From positions 1 through 38,060 of the forward strand of contig JBBRSC010000001.1 of the NCBI GenBank assembly GCA_038245795.1: a DNA stretch of 38,060 nucleotides, read 5' to 3'. Both the position numbers and the translations under genes were made by a program. Below the pieces are notes generated by a model that was not told where the DNA came from, did no database searches, and was given only the letters and a program-made list of their open reading frames with translations. Of the stretch, positions 16,064 through 23,841 are shown piece by piece. The first letter of the stretch is position 1, and the number at the start of each line of letters is the position of its first letter. This DNA comes from JBBRSC01 sp038245795. GTDB lineage: Bacteria > Actinomycetota > Acidimicrobiia > Acidimicrobiales > Microtrichaceae.

Positions 16064-17265
16064 CGATCTCAGAGATGATCCCAACCAACATCACCACTGC
16101 CCTCATTGGTGGCCGGGTCCTCGACCCCGCCAACGGACTCGATGTGATCGGTGATGTCGTCACCACCGATGGGCTCATCGTCGCTGTCGGTCCCGACGCT
16201 GCGCTGGCCTACCCAGACGCCGAGCGGATCGACTGCTCCGGTCTGGTGGTCACCCCCGGGCTGATCGACCTGCACGTCCACATCTATCCCGGGCTCGGCA
16301 ACTTCTGCGTCGGTCCAGATCAGGCCGGCGTCGAACGCGGGGTACCGATCGTGGTCGACGGTGGCACATCGGGCACCGCCACCATGCAGATCGCGCTCGA
16401 CTGGATCGATGCCGCCAAGCCGAAGACCCGCGTTCTGAACTTCATGGATCCGAACTCGCTCTACCTCGCGACCCACGACTTCATCTGCCACAAATTGGAG
16501 ATCGCCAACGATGTTCGCAACCTCGATCTCGAGGGCGCGTCGGCGATGATCGAGCGTCATGCCGATCGCATCGTGGGGTTCAAGGTCCGCGCGTGCCACA
16601 CAGGGGACCCCGAGACATCGCCGTTCCTTGAAGGCGCCAAGTCGATTGCGGGCAATCTGCCGATCATGGTGCACCTCGGACGCTTTCCGCACACGGCCTC
16701 GATCACCACGGACTCACTGCTCGATGCATTGCGCCCCGGCGACATCATCACTCACGCCTTCCGCGGCGCGTCGGGTGCGCTGGCCCGCCCCGAGCGTCTC
16801 CCGACCAGCCACTTCCGCGCCGCCGCCGACCGGGGTGTGCGGCTCGACGTGGGCCACTCGGCCACCGACTTCCGGTTCCGTGATGCACGCGAGATCATCG
16901 ACGCTGGCTACCCGCCGGACACCATCTCGACGGACATGAACCGCTTCAATATCGACCATCCAGTGATTTCGTTGGCCGAAACCATGTCAAAGATCCTCGC
17001 TCTGGGTGTGTCGCTGTCCGATGTGATCGCCATGGCCACCATCAACTCGGCGACCTCGATCCATCGCGAGAACGAGTTGGGCACGCTGTCCATCGGGCGA
17101 GCCGCTGAGGTGTCCGTGCTTCGGATCGAGGAGGGGCCAGCCTCGCTGACCGACGGATACGAGACAGTCCAGGCGAACGAGCGCCTCGTGCCCGTGGGTT
17201 GTCTCCGTGCCGGCGAATGGATTGCGGCGACGGCGGGGCTGCAGCCGGCCCTCGCCGCGGCCTGA
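16060..17265 (+). CDS. Dihydroorotase-like amidohydrolase (COG3964-type predicted amidohydrolase/deacetylase)
   Basis: A 401-aa TIM-barrel metallohydrolase. Metal ligands visible are DLHVHIYPG (HxH), the probable carboxylated lysine in GFKVRA, His in PIMVHLG, His in IITHAF, and Asp in ISTDMN. The combination GVERGVPIVVDGGTSG after the first metal motif is typical of the EF_0837/AHA_3915-type group (COG3964), whose members have been considered deacetylases or cyclic-amide hydrolases. In this operon it could open an oxidised ring or cleave an acylated intermediate. It starts by ATGA overlap with the Mo subunit, and a 33-bp gap leads to the esterase gene. Function beyond family is not established. 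Confidence 0.8.
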   Translation: MTISEMIPTNITTALIGGRVLDPANGLDVIGDVVTTDGLIVAVGPDAALAYPDAERIDCSGLVVTPGLIDLHVHIYPGLGNFCVGPDQAGVERGVPIVVDGGTSGTATMQIALDWIDAAKPKTRVLNFMDPNSLYLATHDFICHKLEIANDVRNLDLEGASAMIERHADRIVGFKVRACHTGDPETSPFLEGAKSIAGNLPIMVHLGRFPHTASITTDSLLDALRPGDIITHAFRGASGALARPERLPTSHFRAAADRGVRLDVGHSATDFRFRDAREIIDAGYPPDTISTDMNRFNIDHPVISLAETMSKILALGVSLSDVIAMATINSATSIHRENELGTLSIGRAAEVSVLRIEEGPASLTDGYETVQANERLVPVGCLRAGEWIAATAGLQPALAAA

Positions 17266-17298
17266 CCGCCCGGCCGACCCGAGGCGAGCATCGACGAC

Positions 17299-18321
17299 AT
17301 GAACGCGCTCGGCCAGGTGACGGTTGCGGTTCCGCACGACGAGCGGCTCAGACCGATCGTGCGCGCGCTGCGGGGAACGGCACCAGTTGTCGGGCGTTCG
17401 CTGGCTGAGCTCCGCAGCGAGCTGATCTCGCACCACGCCTCCGATGTCGAACGACTCCAACTCGATGGGTGGACGATCGAGACCATCGAGCCGGTAACGA
17501 CCATCGAGACAGCAGCGGATGGGAATTCCGTCGGAGCGGTGCGGGTGCCTTCGCTGATGACGGCGAAACGTTCGGTTCCAATTCCTCCAATACCTCGGCC
17601 CGTCGGCACGGTCATTGGCCTTCACGGCGGCGGGTACGTCGTGTGCTCCGCGCTCACTCACATTGCTCGCTTCGTACGGATGGTCCCGGCCGGGTGGGAT
17701 GTCGTCGTGCCGGAGTATCGATTGGCGCCAGAACATCCGTGTCCGTGCGCCATCGACGATGCGGTGGCAACCATCCGCTCCGTGCGCTCACGCACCCCAC
17801 CCGACCACCGAATCGTGCTCGTCGGCGACTCGGCCGGAGCCGGGCTGGTGCTCGCCACGTTGCAGGCGCTGGTCCGCAATCCGACGGCATCGGTCGACGC
17901 TGCGGTGTGTATCTCGCCGTGGGTCGATCTGACGTGTTCGTTCCCGTCGCACAGCACGCTCCTCGACGCCGATCCCTTCGCACACCTCGACGACCTGCCC
18001 ACCTACGCTGCCGCCTATGCCGGGACGCTCCCCCTCGAGGATGCACGGGTATCGCCCCTCAACGGCGAGATGCGTGGGCTGCCACCGGTGCTCATTCAGG
18101 TGGGCTCCGACGAAATTCTGCTCGATGACGCCCGCTCGTTGGCCGCCGCCATCCACGCGGCTGGCGGAGACGTGCGACTCGAGGAGTGGGCGAAGATGTT
18201 CCATACCTGGCACGGACACTTCGGGTCGCTGACGGGCGCAGATCTCGCCTGCGATGCGATTGTCCGGTTCATCGATGCAGCCAGTGAACGTCCAGCCCAC
18301 GAACCAATCGAGGAACCATGA
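17299..18321 (+). CDS. Alpha/beta hydrolase, HSL-type esterase/acylhydrolase
   Basis: A 340-aa hydrolase of the hormone-sensitive-lipase family: oxyanion motif HGGGYV, nucleophile elbow GDSAGAG with the active Ser, catalytic Asp in VGSDEILLDD and His in MFHTWHGHF. The N-terminal ~100 residues form the usual cap region. It would cleave an ester or an amide/formamide; formamidases of this fold act in aromatic amine pathways, so deformylation of a ring-opening product is possible but unproven. GAGGCGAG precedes the ATG. The stop overlaps the next start (ATGA). Confidence 0.82.
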   Translation: MNALGQVTVAVPHDERLRPIVRALRGTAPVVGRSLAELRSELISHHASDVERLQLDGWTIETIEPVTTIETAADGNSVGAVRVPSLMTAKRSVPIPPIPRPVGTVIGLHGGGYVVCSALTHIARFVRMVPAGWDVVVPEYRLAPEHPCPCAIDDAVATIRSVRSRTPPDHRIVLVGDSAGAGLVLATLQALVRNPTASVDAAVCISPWVDLTCSFPSHSTLLDADPFAHLDDLPTYAAAYAGTLPLEDARVSPLNGEMRGLPPVLIQVGSDEILLDDARSLAAAIHAAGGDVRLEEWAKMFHTWHGHFGSLTGADLACDAIVRFIDAASERPAHEPIEEP

Positions 18322-19721
18322 CCGACCCCTCCATGCCAGCTGACCCCATCGTGCACGATCTCGTCCTGGCTGGTGCCCGAACGCTTGTCACCATGGACGC
18401 CGAACGACGGGAGATCGTTGGGGGGTGGATTGCAGTCGACGGTGGTGTCGTCACCGCGATTGGTGGGCCCGAAGACGAACCGGCGGCCCGGAGAACGGTG
18501 CGGGTTGACGGCTGCCTCGTCACGCCGGGGCTGGTGAACACGCACCACCACATCTACCAGAACCTCACGAGATCGTTCCCGCCAGCAACCACGTCGAATC
18601 TCTTCGGATGGTTGACGACGCTGTATCCGATCTGGGCGAACCTCGACGAAGAGTCCGCCTACCTGTCGGCGTGGATCGGCTTCGCTGAACTGGCGCTCGG
18701 CGGGTGCACGACCACCATGGACCATCTCTATGTCCATCCCCACAACGGTGGGGACCTGATCACCGCCGAGATCACGGCGGCGAAGGAACTCGGTATGAGG
18801 TTCCACGCGACACGCGGGTCGATGAGCCGGTCCAAGAAGGACGGCGGCCTGCCTCCGGATGAGGTCGTGCAGGATGACGACACGATCCTCGCCGACTCCG
18901 AGCGTCTGGTGGGCATGCATCACGATCGCTCTGATCACGCCATGGTGCAGGTTGCGCTGGCCCCGTGTTCGCCGTTCTCGGTGACCCCCGGGTTGATGAC
19001 CTCAACCGCCGAGTTGGCGGAGCGCCTCGATGTTCGGCTGCACACTCACTTGGCGGAGGATGTCGATGAGGACGCCTACTGCCTCGAGGTGTACGGCTGT
19101 CGACCACTCGAGTACTTCGAGGATGTTGGTTGGGGAACGAATCGTTCGTGGGTCGCGCACTGCGTGTACCCGAACCATGAGGAGATCCAGAAGATGGCGG
19201 CGTGGGGCACCGGCGTGGCGCACTGCCCCAGCTCCAATCAGATGATCGGCGCGGGGCTGGCGCCGGTTCGCGAGTATCGAGACGCCGGCGTGTCAGTCGG
19301 GCTCGGGTGCGATGGTTCGTCGTCCACAGATTCGGCGTCGCTGTGGATGGAGACCCGCAACGCGCTGCTGCTGGGCCGCTTGCGCGGTGGACCCGAGGCC
19401 ATGCAGGCCAGGGAGGCGCTGGAGATGGCAACCCTGGGTGGGGCGGATTGTCTCGGTCGGGGTGGCACCCTCGGGGTGCTCACACCAGGATCGGCGGCCG
19501 ACATCGTGGTCTGGCCGCTGGAGGGCGTGCAGTATGCGGGCGCTTGGTCGGATCCGGTCGAGGCGCTACTGAGATGTGGACCGAACGCTGCGCGTCACAC
19601 GATCATTGCGGGTCGCTTCGTGGTCGAAGATGGTCGTCTCGTGGACCAGCGGGTTCCGGAGATGCTGGTTCGACACGAGGCTGTCGCCCGCCGCTGGCAA
19701 GGCCTCGCAGCCCGCCCCTGA
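18318..19721 (+). CDS. 8-oxoguanine deaminase-like amidohydrolase (intact metal site)
   Basis: A 467-aa deaminase of the TRZ/ATZ group with the features of 8-oxoguanine deaminase: NTHHHIYQNLTR (H76/H78), LFGWLTTLYPIW, GCTTTMDHLY, RFHATRGSMS, ALAPCSPFSV, LHTHLAED, VAHC and GLGCDGSSSTD with the metal-binding Asp present. The family removes the 2-amino group of 8-oxoguanine and related guanines (product urate). Coupled by ATGA to the esterase gene and last in the operon that begins with the Mo hydroxylase, it gives the best single clue that the substrate is a guanine-like purine. A similar protein at 10888-12267 lacks the metal Asp. Substrate assignment is by family resemblance only. Confidence 0.85.
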   Translation: MTDPSMPADPIVHDLVLAGARTLVTMDAERREIVGGWIAVDGGVVTAIGGPEDEPAARRTVRVDGCLVTPGLVNTHHHIYQNLTRSFPPATTSNLFGWLTTLYPIWANLDEESAYLSAWIGFAELALGGCTTTMDHLYVHPHNGGDLITAEITAAKELGMRFHATRGSMSRSKKDGGLPPDEVVQDDDTILADSERLVGMHHDRSDHAMVQVALAPCSPFSVTPGLMTSTAELAERLDVRLHTHLAEDVDEDAYCLEVYGCRPLEYFEDVGWGTNRSWVAHCVYPNHEEIQKMAAWGTGVAHCPSSNQMIGAGLAPVREYRDAGVSVGLGCDGSSSTDSASLWMETRNALLLGRLRGGPEAMQAREALEMATLGGADCLGRGGTLGVLTPGSAADIVVWPLEGVQYAGAWSDPVEALLRCGPNAARHTIIAGRFVVEDGRLVDQRVPEMLVRHEAVARRWQGLAARP

Positions 19722-19745
19722 CCAAGAACCCTCGTTCTGGGTCAG
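19718..19745. terminator. Bidirectional terminator hairpin containing both stop codons
   Basis: CTGACCAAGAAC (19718-19729) pairs with GTTCTGGGTCAG (19734-19745) over 12 bp with one mismatch and a 4-base loop. The TGA of the + gene (19719-19721) and the TGA of the - gene (19744-19742) lie in opposite arms. Only 20 bp separate the two convergent genes, so the hairpin is the only candidate terminator for both operons. Confidence 0.6.
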
Positions 19746-20758
19746 CGCTGCACAGCGTCGAGCCGATCACCGATGTGGCCAGTGGAGTCGGCCGCGATTT
19801 GGGTTCGCCCACCGACGAGCTTGTTCATGAGGTGATCCAGCGCACGCACCGGCTCGTAGCGGGCCGGATTGTCGCCGGAGCAACAGGTCGGAAGACACTC
19901 CACACGAGCATCCCAGTTGCCGTCGTGGAAAAACGCGTAGGACCGCCGCAACGCGGGCCCGACGATTGCGTCCGGCGGCGGGACCACTCGGTGCACCGTC
20001 GATCGCCAGCGGTCGTTCGTCCACTGCGCCATCAGGTCCCCGATGTTGACCACATAGGCGCCGGGTTCAGGCACCACATCTACCCAGTCATGATCGGGAC
20101 CGATGATCTGCAATCCCGGGACCGAATCCGCTAACAGCACGGTGATGATCCCGTAGTCGGTATGCGCACCCATACGCTGTTGACCCGGTTCCGGCGCCGG
20201 CGCGCCCTCGGCCCGGCGATACCAGTTACAACGCAGCGTGTCGGTCGAATGAGTGGTGAAAGACTCGAAGAAGTCAGCGTCGAGTCCCAATCCGACGGCG
20301 CACAACGCCGTGAGTCGGTGCGCCAACGCTGTCACTTCGGCGAAGTACGTCATGCCGTCGCGGCGGAGTTCGGGGCACTCGGTGGGCCACACGTTGTCCG
20401 CAAAGATCCGGTGTCGCTCGGCGACGATGGCCGGGTCGGTTTCATCGAAGTCTTCCGGGCCGAAATTGAAGGCCTCGAAGAGATCAGGCGGAGCTTCCAC
20501 GCCCAACGAGTACGCCAACGATTCGGCGCCGATGGCTGAATACCCGTTGTTCACATCGGGCGACGGGGGTGGGTAGGACAGCTTCGTTGCCAGCGGTAAG
20601 CCGAAGAAGGCATCGACGGCCACCCGAAGTGCGACGATCACGTCGGCGTCGACGCCATGGTTGACCACTTGAAAGAAGCCGAGGCTCGAGGCTGCGGCAT
20701 CGATCTGCACGGGCGCGCCCGCATCTGCGAGATCGATGACGGGAACCGTGAATGCCAC
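19742..20758 (-). CDS. Isopenicillin-N-synthase-like Fe(II)/2-oxoglutarate oxygenase
   Basis: A 338-aa protein with an N-terminal DIOX_N region (VPVIDLADAG, SLGFFQVVNHGVD) and the 2OG-Fe(II) core: H199-T-D201 in GAHTDYG, distal H256 in STVHRV, and R271-x-S273 for 2-oxoglutarate binding. Members hydroxylate, desaturate or dealkylate small molecules in the cytoplasm. It is the last gene of a four-gene operon after the deaminase-like, TauD-like and ferritin-like genes. The GTG at 20758 is used because the conserved N-terminal stretch begins at once and it lies 4 bp after the preceding stop; the frame is open to 20896 but inside the upstream gene. The substrate is unknown. Confidence 0.85.
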   Translation of the reverse strand: MAFTVPVIDLADAGAPVQIDAAASSLGFFQVVNHGVDADVIVALRVAVDAFFGLPLATKLSYPPPSPDVNNGYSAIGAESLAYSLGVEAPPDLFEAFNFGPEDFDETDPAIVAERHRIFADNVWPTECPELRRDGMTYFAEVTALAHRLTALCAVGLGLDADFFESFTTHSTDTLRCNWYRRAEGAPAPEPGQQRMGAHTDYGIITVLLADSVPGLQIIGPDHDWVDVVPEPGAYVVNIGDLMAQWTNDRWRSTVHRVVPPPDAIVGPALRRSYAFFHDGNWDARVECLPTCCSGDNPARYEPVRALDHLMNKLVGGRTQIAADSTGHIGDRLDAVQR

Positions 20759-20762
20759 AGCG

Positions 20763-21470
20763 CTATCCCAACATCGGCGACGCGTCATCAACATCTGCGA
20801 TGCCGAGTCGCGCCATCCGCCGGTTGTAGGCCACACGCCCGGCCTGTTCGAGTTCGAACGTCCGATCGACCCGTGCCAGAACGGCCGCCCGATCATCGGC
20901 GGTGACGCAGTAACGTTTGATGAGGCGACGGCCCAACTTCATGTGGAACTGCTCGTCGGGGATGATCCGGTCGAAGGCCTTCTGGACATCCTCCGGCAGA
21001 CGCGGTCGGATCTGGACAAAGGCCTGACACGCGCCGAGCTCGCCGGTCAGGTTGTGCGCTGCGACGCGCTCGATGGTGGTGTCGCCGCTTGGGTACCACT
21101 CATCGATCCACTCCTCCCACTCCGGTTCGGGCGTCCAGTTGTCGAGCGATGTCACGCCGCGACGAGCCAACGCTCGCATGCAGTACTCGTAGTGCAACGC
21201 CTCGTCCTCGACCTGCTGAGCAAGCAGCACGAGCGCGTCGGGTTCCGGAGTCTTGACCAGCCAACCACCGATGAACTGACATGCACGCAGCTCGTAGTAC
21301 GCCTGGAACGACAACCACTCCACGAGTTCGTGCTCCGAGAACGGCCGGTTGAAGAAGTTGGCAGCCTCGGGATCTTCGATGGCGGCGCGTCGGGCCTCGA
21401 TGTGATCGATCAACTCAGACCAGTAGTCGGGCCCGTCCGGTTCGATGAGCTCGGTATCGAGGAGAGTCAT
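20763..21470 (-). CDS. Ferritin-like diiron protein (putative diiron oxygenase)
   Basis: A 235-aa helical protein with a clear carboxylate-bridged diiron pattern: E60 (YYELRAC), E90..H93 (EDEALHYEY), E144 (TGELGAC) and E173..H176 (DEQFHMKLG), the E...ExxH...E...ExxH layout of ferritin-like oxygenases. This spacing fits small-molecule diiron oxygenases or oxidases rather than iron-storage ferritin. It lies between two 2-oxoglutarate oxygenase genes and overlaps the upstream one (ATGA at 21467-21470), so it very likely acts in the same pathway. The ATG at 21470 is chosen from that overlap. I do not recognise a characterised homologue. Confidence 0.75.
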   Translation of the reverse strand: MTLLDTELIEPDGPDYWSELIDHIEARRAAIEDPEAANFFNRPFSEHELVEWLSFQAYYELRACQFIGGWLVKTPEPDALVLLAQQVEDEALHYEYCMRALARRGVTSLDNWTPEPEWEEWIDEWYPSGDTTIERVAAHNLTGELGACQAFVQIRPRLPEDVQKAFDRIIPDEQFHMKLGRRLIKRYCVTADDRAAVLARVDRTFELEQAGRVAYNRRMARLGIADVDDASPMLG

Positions 21471-22312
21471 GGGGTTCCGATCTGTTGGTCGATCGGGCCG
21501 AACCCGATCGCTGAAGTATCCGACGTGACATAGCTCGTGTCGGGTCGGGCGGCATCCGTCGTCCATCCCCAGATGCGCCACAGATGTCGGGCGGTGTCCT
21601 CGTAGGGATCACGGCCGTGAAACAGGCGCGAGTTGTCACCGATGAGGATCTCGCCAGCGAACAGATGGAATCGGGGCAGGCGCGCTTCGAGATCAACCAG
21701 CCGTTCCGCGAACCTGCCGACCATCACACGGGTGTGCTCCGGATCAGCATCGTCGGGCAGCGGTTCGTTGCGAATGGATCGCACCCACACGTTGCGTCCG
21801 GTCTCGATCACTGAGCAGATCGGCCCCATCGAGATGACCTTGCCAGGTTCCGTGCGATCGAGCGGAACGGTCACGAGAAAATCAGCAAGTTCTCGATCGG
21901 CATCGTCACCGTCGGAGAGACCCGCCAGCCAACGATCCATGTCCACGAGGAACGAGTCGCCACCGGGAACATCGCGCACGCATCCCAGGGCCAGGACATC
22001 AGGTGCTCCTTCAGCCAGGGCGAAGCCATCGGAATGCAGCGGCGTCCGCAGGAGGTGACCCTCGGCATCGAGGTCGGGGCGATCTTTCCCACCAGCGGCA
22101 CGCACTTCGACGGCGTCGCCGATGTGAACGAGGCGATCAGCGAACACGGCGGTGAGGACACCGACGATGCCGGGTGCGGTGTCACCGTCGCCGATCCACA
22201 CGACAGCGCCCTCGCGCTCGACGAGTCTCCTCGCCGCCGCCGGATCATCAGTTCGTTCCGGTACGACCCCGACACCGGTCGGGTCCAGGAATCCCGTCGA
22301 TCGAACACTCAT
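21467..22312 (-). CDS. TauD/TfdA-like Fe(II)/2-oxoglutarate oxygenase
   Basis: A 281-aa oxygenase with the TauD/clavaminate-synthase fold signatures: H93-S-D95 in PLHSDGF, distal H232 in RLFHGRDPYEDT and the following arginines (ARHLWRIWGWT) for 2-oxoglutarate binding. TauD relatives include fungal xanthine hydroxylase, so direct purine hydroxylation is one possible role; oxidative dealkylation is another. Both are inference. The ATG at 22312 overlaps the stop of the upstream amidohydrolase gene (ATGA), and the gene's own stop overlaps the ferritin-like gene. It is about 20 residues shorter than typical TauD. Confidence 0.83.
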   Translation of the reverse strand: MSVRSTGFLDPTGVGVVPERTDDPAAARRLVEREGAVVWIGDGDTAPGIVGVLTAVFADRLVHIGDAVEVRAAGGKDRPDLDAEGHLLRTPLHSDGFALAEGAPDVLALGCVRDVPGGDSFLVDMDRWLAGLSDGDDADRELADFLVTVPLDRTEPGKVISMGPICSVIETGRNVWVRSIRNEPLPDDADPEHTRVMVGRFAERLVDLEARLPRFHLFAGEILIGDNSRLFHGRDPYEDTARHLWRIWGWTTDAARPDTSYVTSDTSAIGFGPIDQQIGTP

Positions 22313-23694
22313 GCGCGCTCCTCGAGGACGGCCGTACGCCGCTCGAACAATTCTTCCGCAGCCGCCTGACCGTTGGTCATCACGGACGATTCGTCGACCG
22401 ACAACACGCGTCCACCTTCGACCAGGAGCCGTCCGTCGACCCATACTGACGCCACGTCGGATCCGGACGCGGTGAACACCAGATGCGCCGCGATGTTCTG
22501 ATCATGATCGAGAAACGTCGGGACGAACTGGACCTTGCGAAGATCGACCATCACAACGTCGGCCTGCTTCCCTGCCTCCAGCGAGCCCGTTACTTCATCG
22601 AGGCCGAGCGCTGCGGCCCCCTCGATCGTCGCCATGGTGAGGACATCCCACGGATCGCCAAGGGTGGCATCAAGTGTCGAGACTTTCTGGAGCAGCGACG
22701 CAAACTTCATCTCCTCGAAGAGGTCGAGATTGTTGTTCTCCTTCTCGCCGTCGCTCCCCAACCCCAACGAGATTCCGGCGGCCCGCATGTCCCGGACGCG
22801 AGCCGGACCGGAGGCGAGCTTCATGTTGGAGCACGGGCAATGCACCGCCGACGTGCCGGTCTGGGCCATGAGCTCGATCTCCCGATCATCGAGCCAGACG
22901 CAGTGCGCCACCACGGTGCGGTCCGACAGGATCCCTCGGTTGAAGAACTCCTCGATCGGGCGGCGACCGAATCGCTTCAACGATTCCTGGACTTCCCAGA
23001 TCGACTCGGAGCTGTGCGTATGGAGCCCGGTGTCGTACTCCTCAGCGAGCGCCATGGCGTCTCGGAAACACTTCGGCGTGCAATACAGCAGGTGCTCCAA
23101 CCCCACCCAGGTTCGGACTCGACCATTCGAAGCGGTCCGGTGCGACTTCAGGAGCGCAAGGTTCGAGTCAAGCGTTTCGAAGTAGTCGTACCCCTCCTCA
23201 TCAGCAACGTACGGGACCAGCGTGGCGCGGATCCCGACGGCCTCGGCGGCTGCGGCCGACCCCTCCATGAAGCGCCACATGTCCATCACCGACGTGTTTC
23301 CGAAACGCAGATTCTCTGTATAGGCAACCATGCTGGCGGCCGCCGCGATCTCCGGCGTCATCGCACGATGCGCAGGATCGACATAGGCCTCGAGCCAGTC
23401 GAACAGCGCCATGGACTCGGCCGTGCCGCGCAGCAATCCGGAATGCATGTGGCAGTTGTGCAGGCCCGGGAGCACGGCGTGGCCCGTGGCGTCGACAACG
23501 TCTGCCCCGACAGCGAGCGGGTGCGCGTCGATCTCCTCGACGGTCCCGACAGCGACAATTCGCTCGCCCAGGATCAGAACTGATCCACAAGGAATCAGCC
23601 GATTCCGTTGCGACGAGCCGCCAGCCATTGCAAGCACGGCACCCCCCCGGATCAGGAGCGCGGCGGTGTCAATGGCGGCTGCTTCAGACTGCAC
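22309..23694 (-). CDS. TRZ/ATZ-family amidohydrolase (S-adenosylhomocysteine/triazine deaminase-like)
   Basis: A 461-aa amidohydrolase with an N-terminal beta-sandwich half and full metal site: HNCHMHSG (HxH), GLHTHSSES, VAHCVWL and LGSDGEKENNNLDLFEEMK with the conserved Asp. The SDGEKENNN stretch marks the group containing s-triazine hydrolases and MTA/SAH deaminases. Expected chemistry is hydrolytic removal of an amino or alkylamino group from a heteroaromatic ring. It is first in the - strand operon with three oxygen-using iron enzymes. The GTG start at 23694 follows a -10-like GAGATT by 6 bases, and operator copy D covers the -35 region. Confidence 0.83.
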   Translation of the reverse strand: MQSEAAAIDTAALLIRGGAVLAMAGGSSQRNRLIPCGSVLILGERIVAVGTVEEIDAHPLAVGADVVDATGHAVLPGLHNCHMHSGLLRGTAESMALFDWLEAYVDPAHRAMTPEIAAAASMVAYTENLRFGNTSVMDMWRFMEGSAAAAEAVGIRATLVPYVADEEGYDYFETLDSNLALLKSHRTASNGRVRTWVGLEHLLYCTPKCFRDAMALAEEYDTGLHTHSSESIWEVQESLKRFGRRPIEEFFNRGILSDRTVVAHCVWLDDREIELMAQTGTSAVHCPCSNMKLASGPARVRDMRAAGISLGLGSDGEKENNNLDLFEEMKFASLLQKVSTLDATLGDPWDVLTMATIEGAAALGLDEVTGSLEAGKQADVVMVDLRKVQFVPTFLDHDQNIAAHLVFTASGSDVASVWVDGRLLVEGGRVLSVDESSVMTNGQAAAEELFERRTAVLEERA

Positions 23695-23700
23695 CGCTCC

Positions 23701-23729
23701 AATCTCGTGGCCACCGGCGTCCGCGTCAA
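23701..23729 (-). promoter_or_regulatory. Promoter of the TRZ/ATZ amidohydrolase-oxygenase operon
   Basis: On the - strand: -35 TTGACG (23729-23724), 17-bp spacer, -10 GAGATT (23706-23701), 6 bases, then the GTG start at 23694. The -35 falls within operator copy D. The geometry predicts a leaderless transcript. Confidence 0.45.
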
Positions 23730-23762
23730 CAGTTTGTCAACGCGCTTCACACAGGGTTCACG
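23725..23762 (+). promoter_or_regulatory. Composite operator, copy D (before the TRZ/ATZ operon)
   Basis: GTCAACAGTTTGTCAAC (23725-23741, 13 of 17 matches to the local consensus) is followed after 14 bp by GTTCACG (23756-23762), itself inside a small palindrome GGTTCACGAACC. The site lies between the divergent amidohydrolase operon (-) and the ABC exporter gene (+), closer to the former. Confidence 0.6.
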
Positions 23763-23841
23763 AACCGCACAGCGCCACACTCGTCCTTTGTGTGCCGGAA
23801 CTCACCCGTGATCCGGCCGCCAAGTGAGGGAATATGGAGCA

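Noticed and set aside
22483..23583. Long + strand open frame (366 codons) opposite the TRZ/ATZ amidohydrolase
   Set aside because: Its translation has no recognisable domain, and the opposite strand encodes a protein with full catalytic motifs and clean couplings. Long antisense frames are usual in high-GC DNA.
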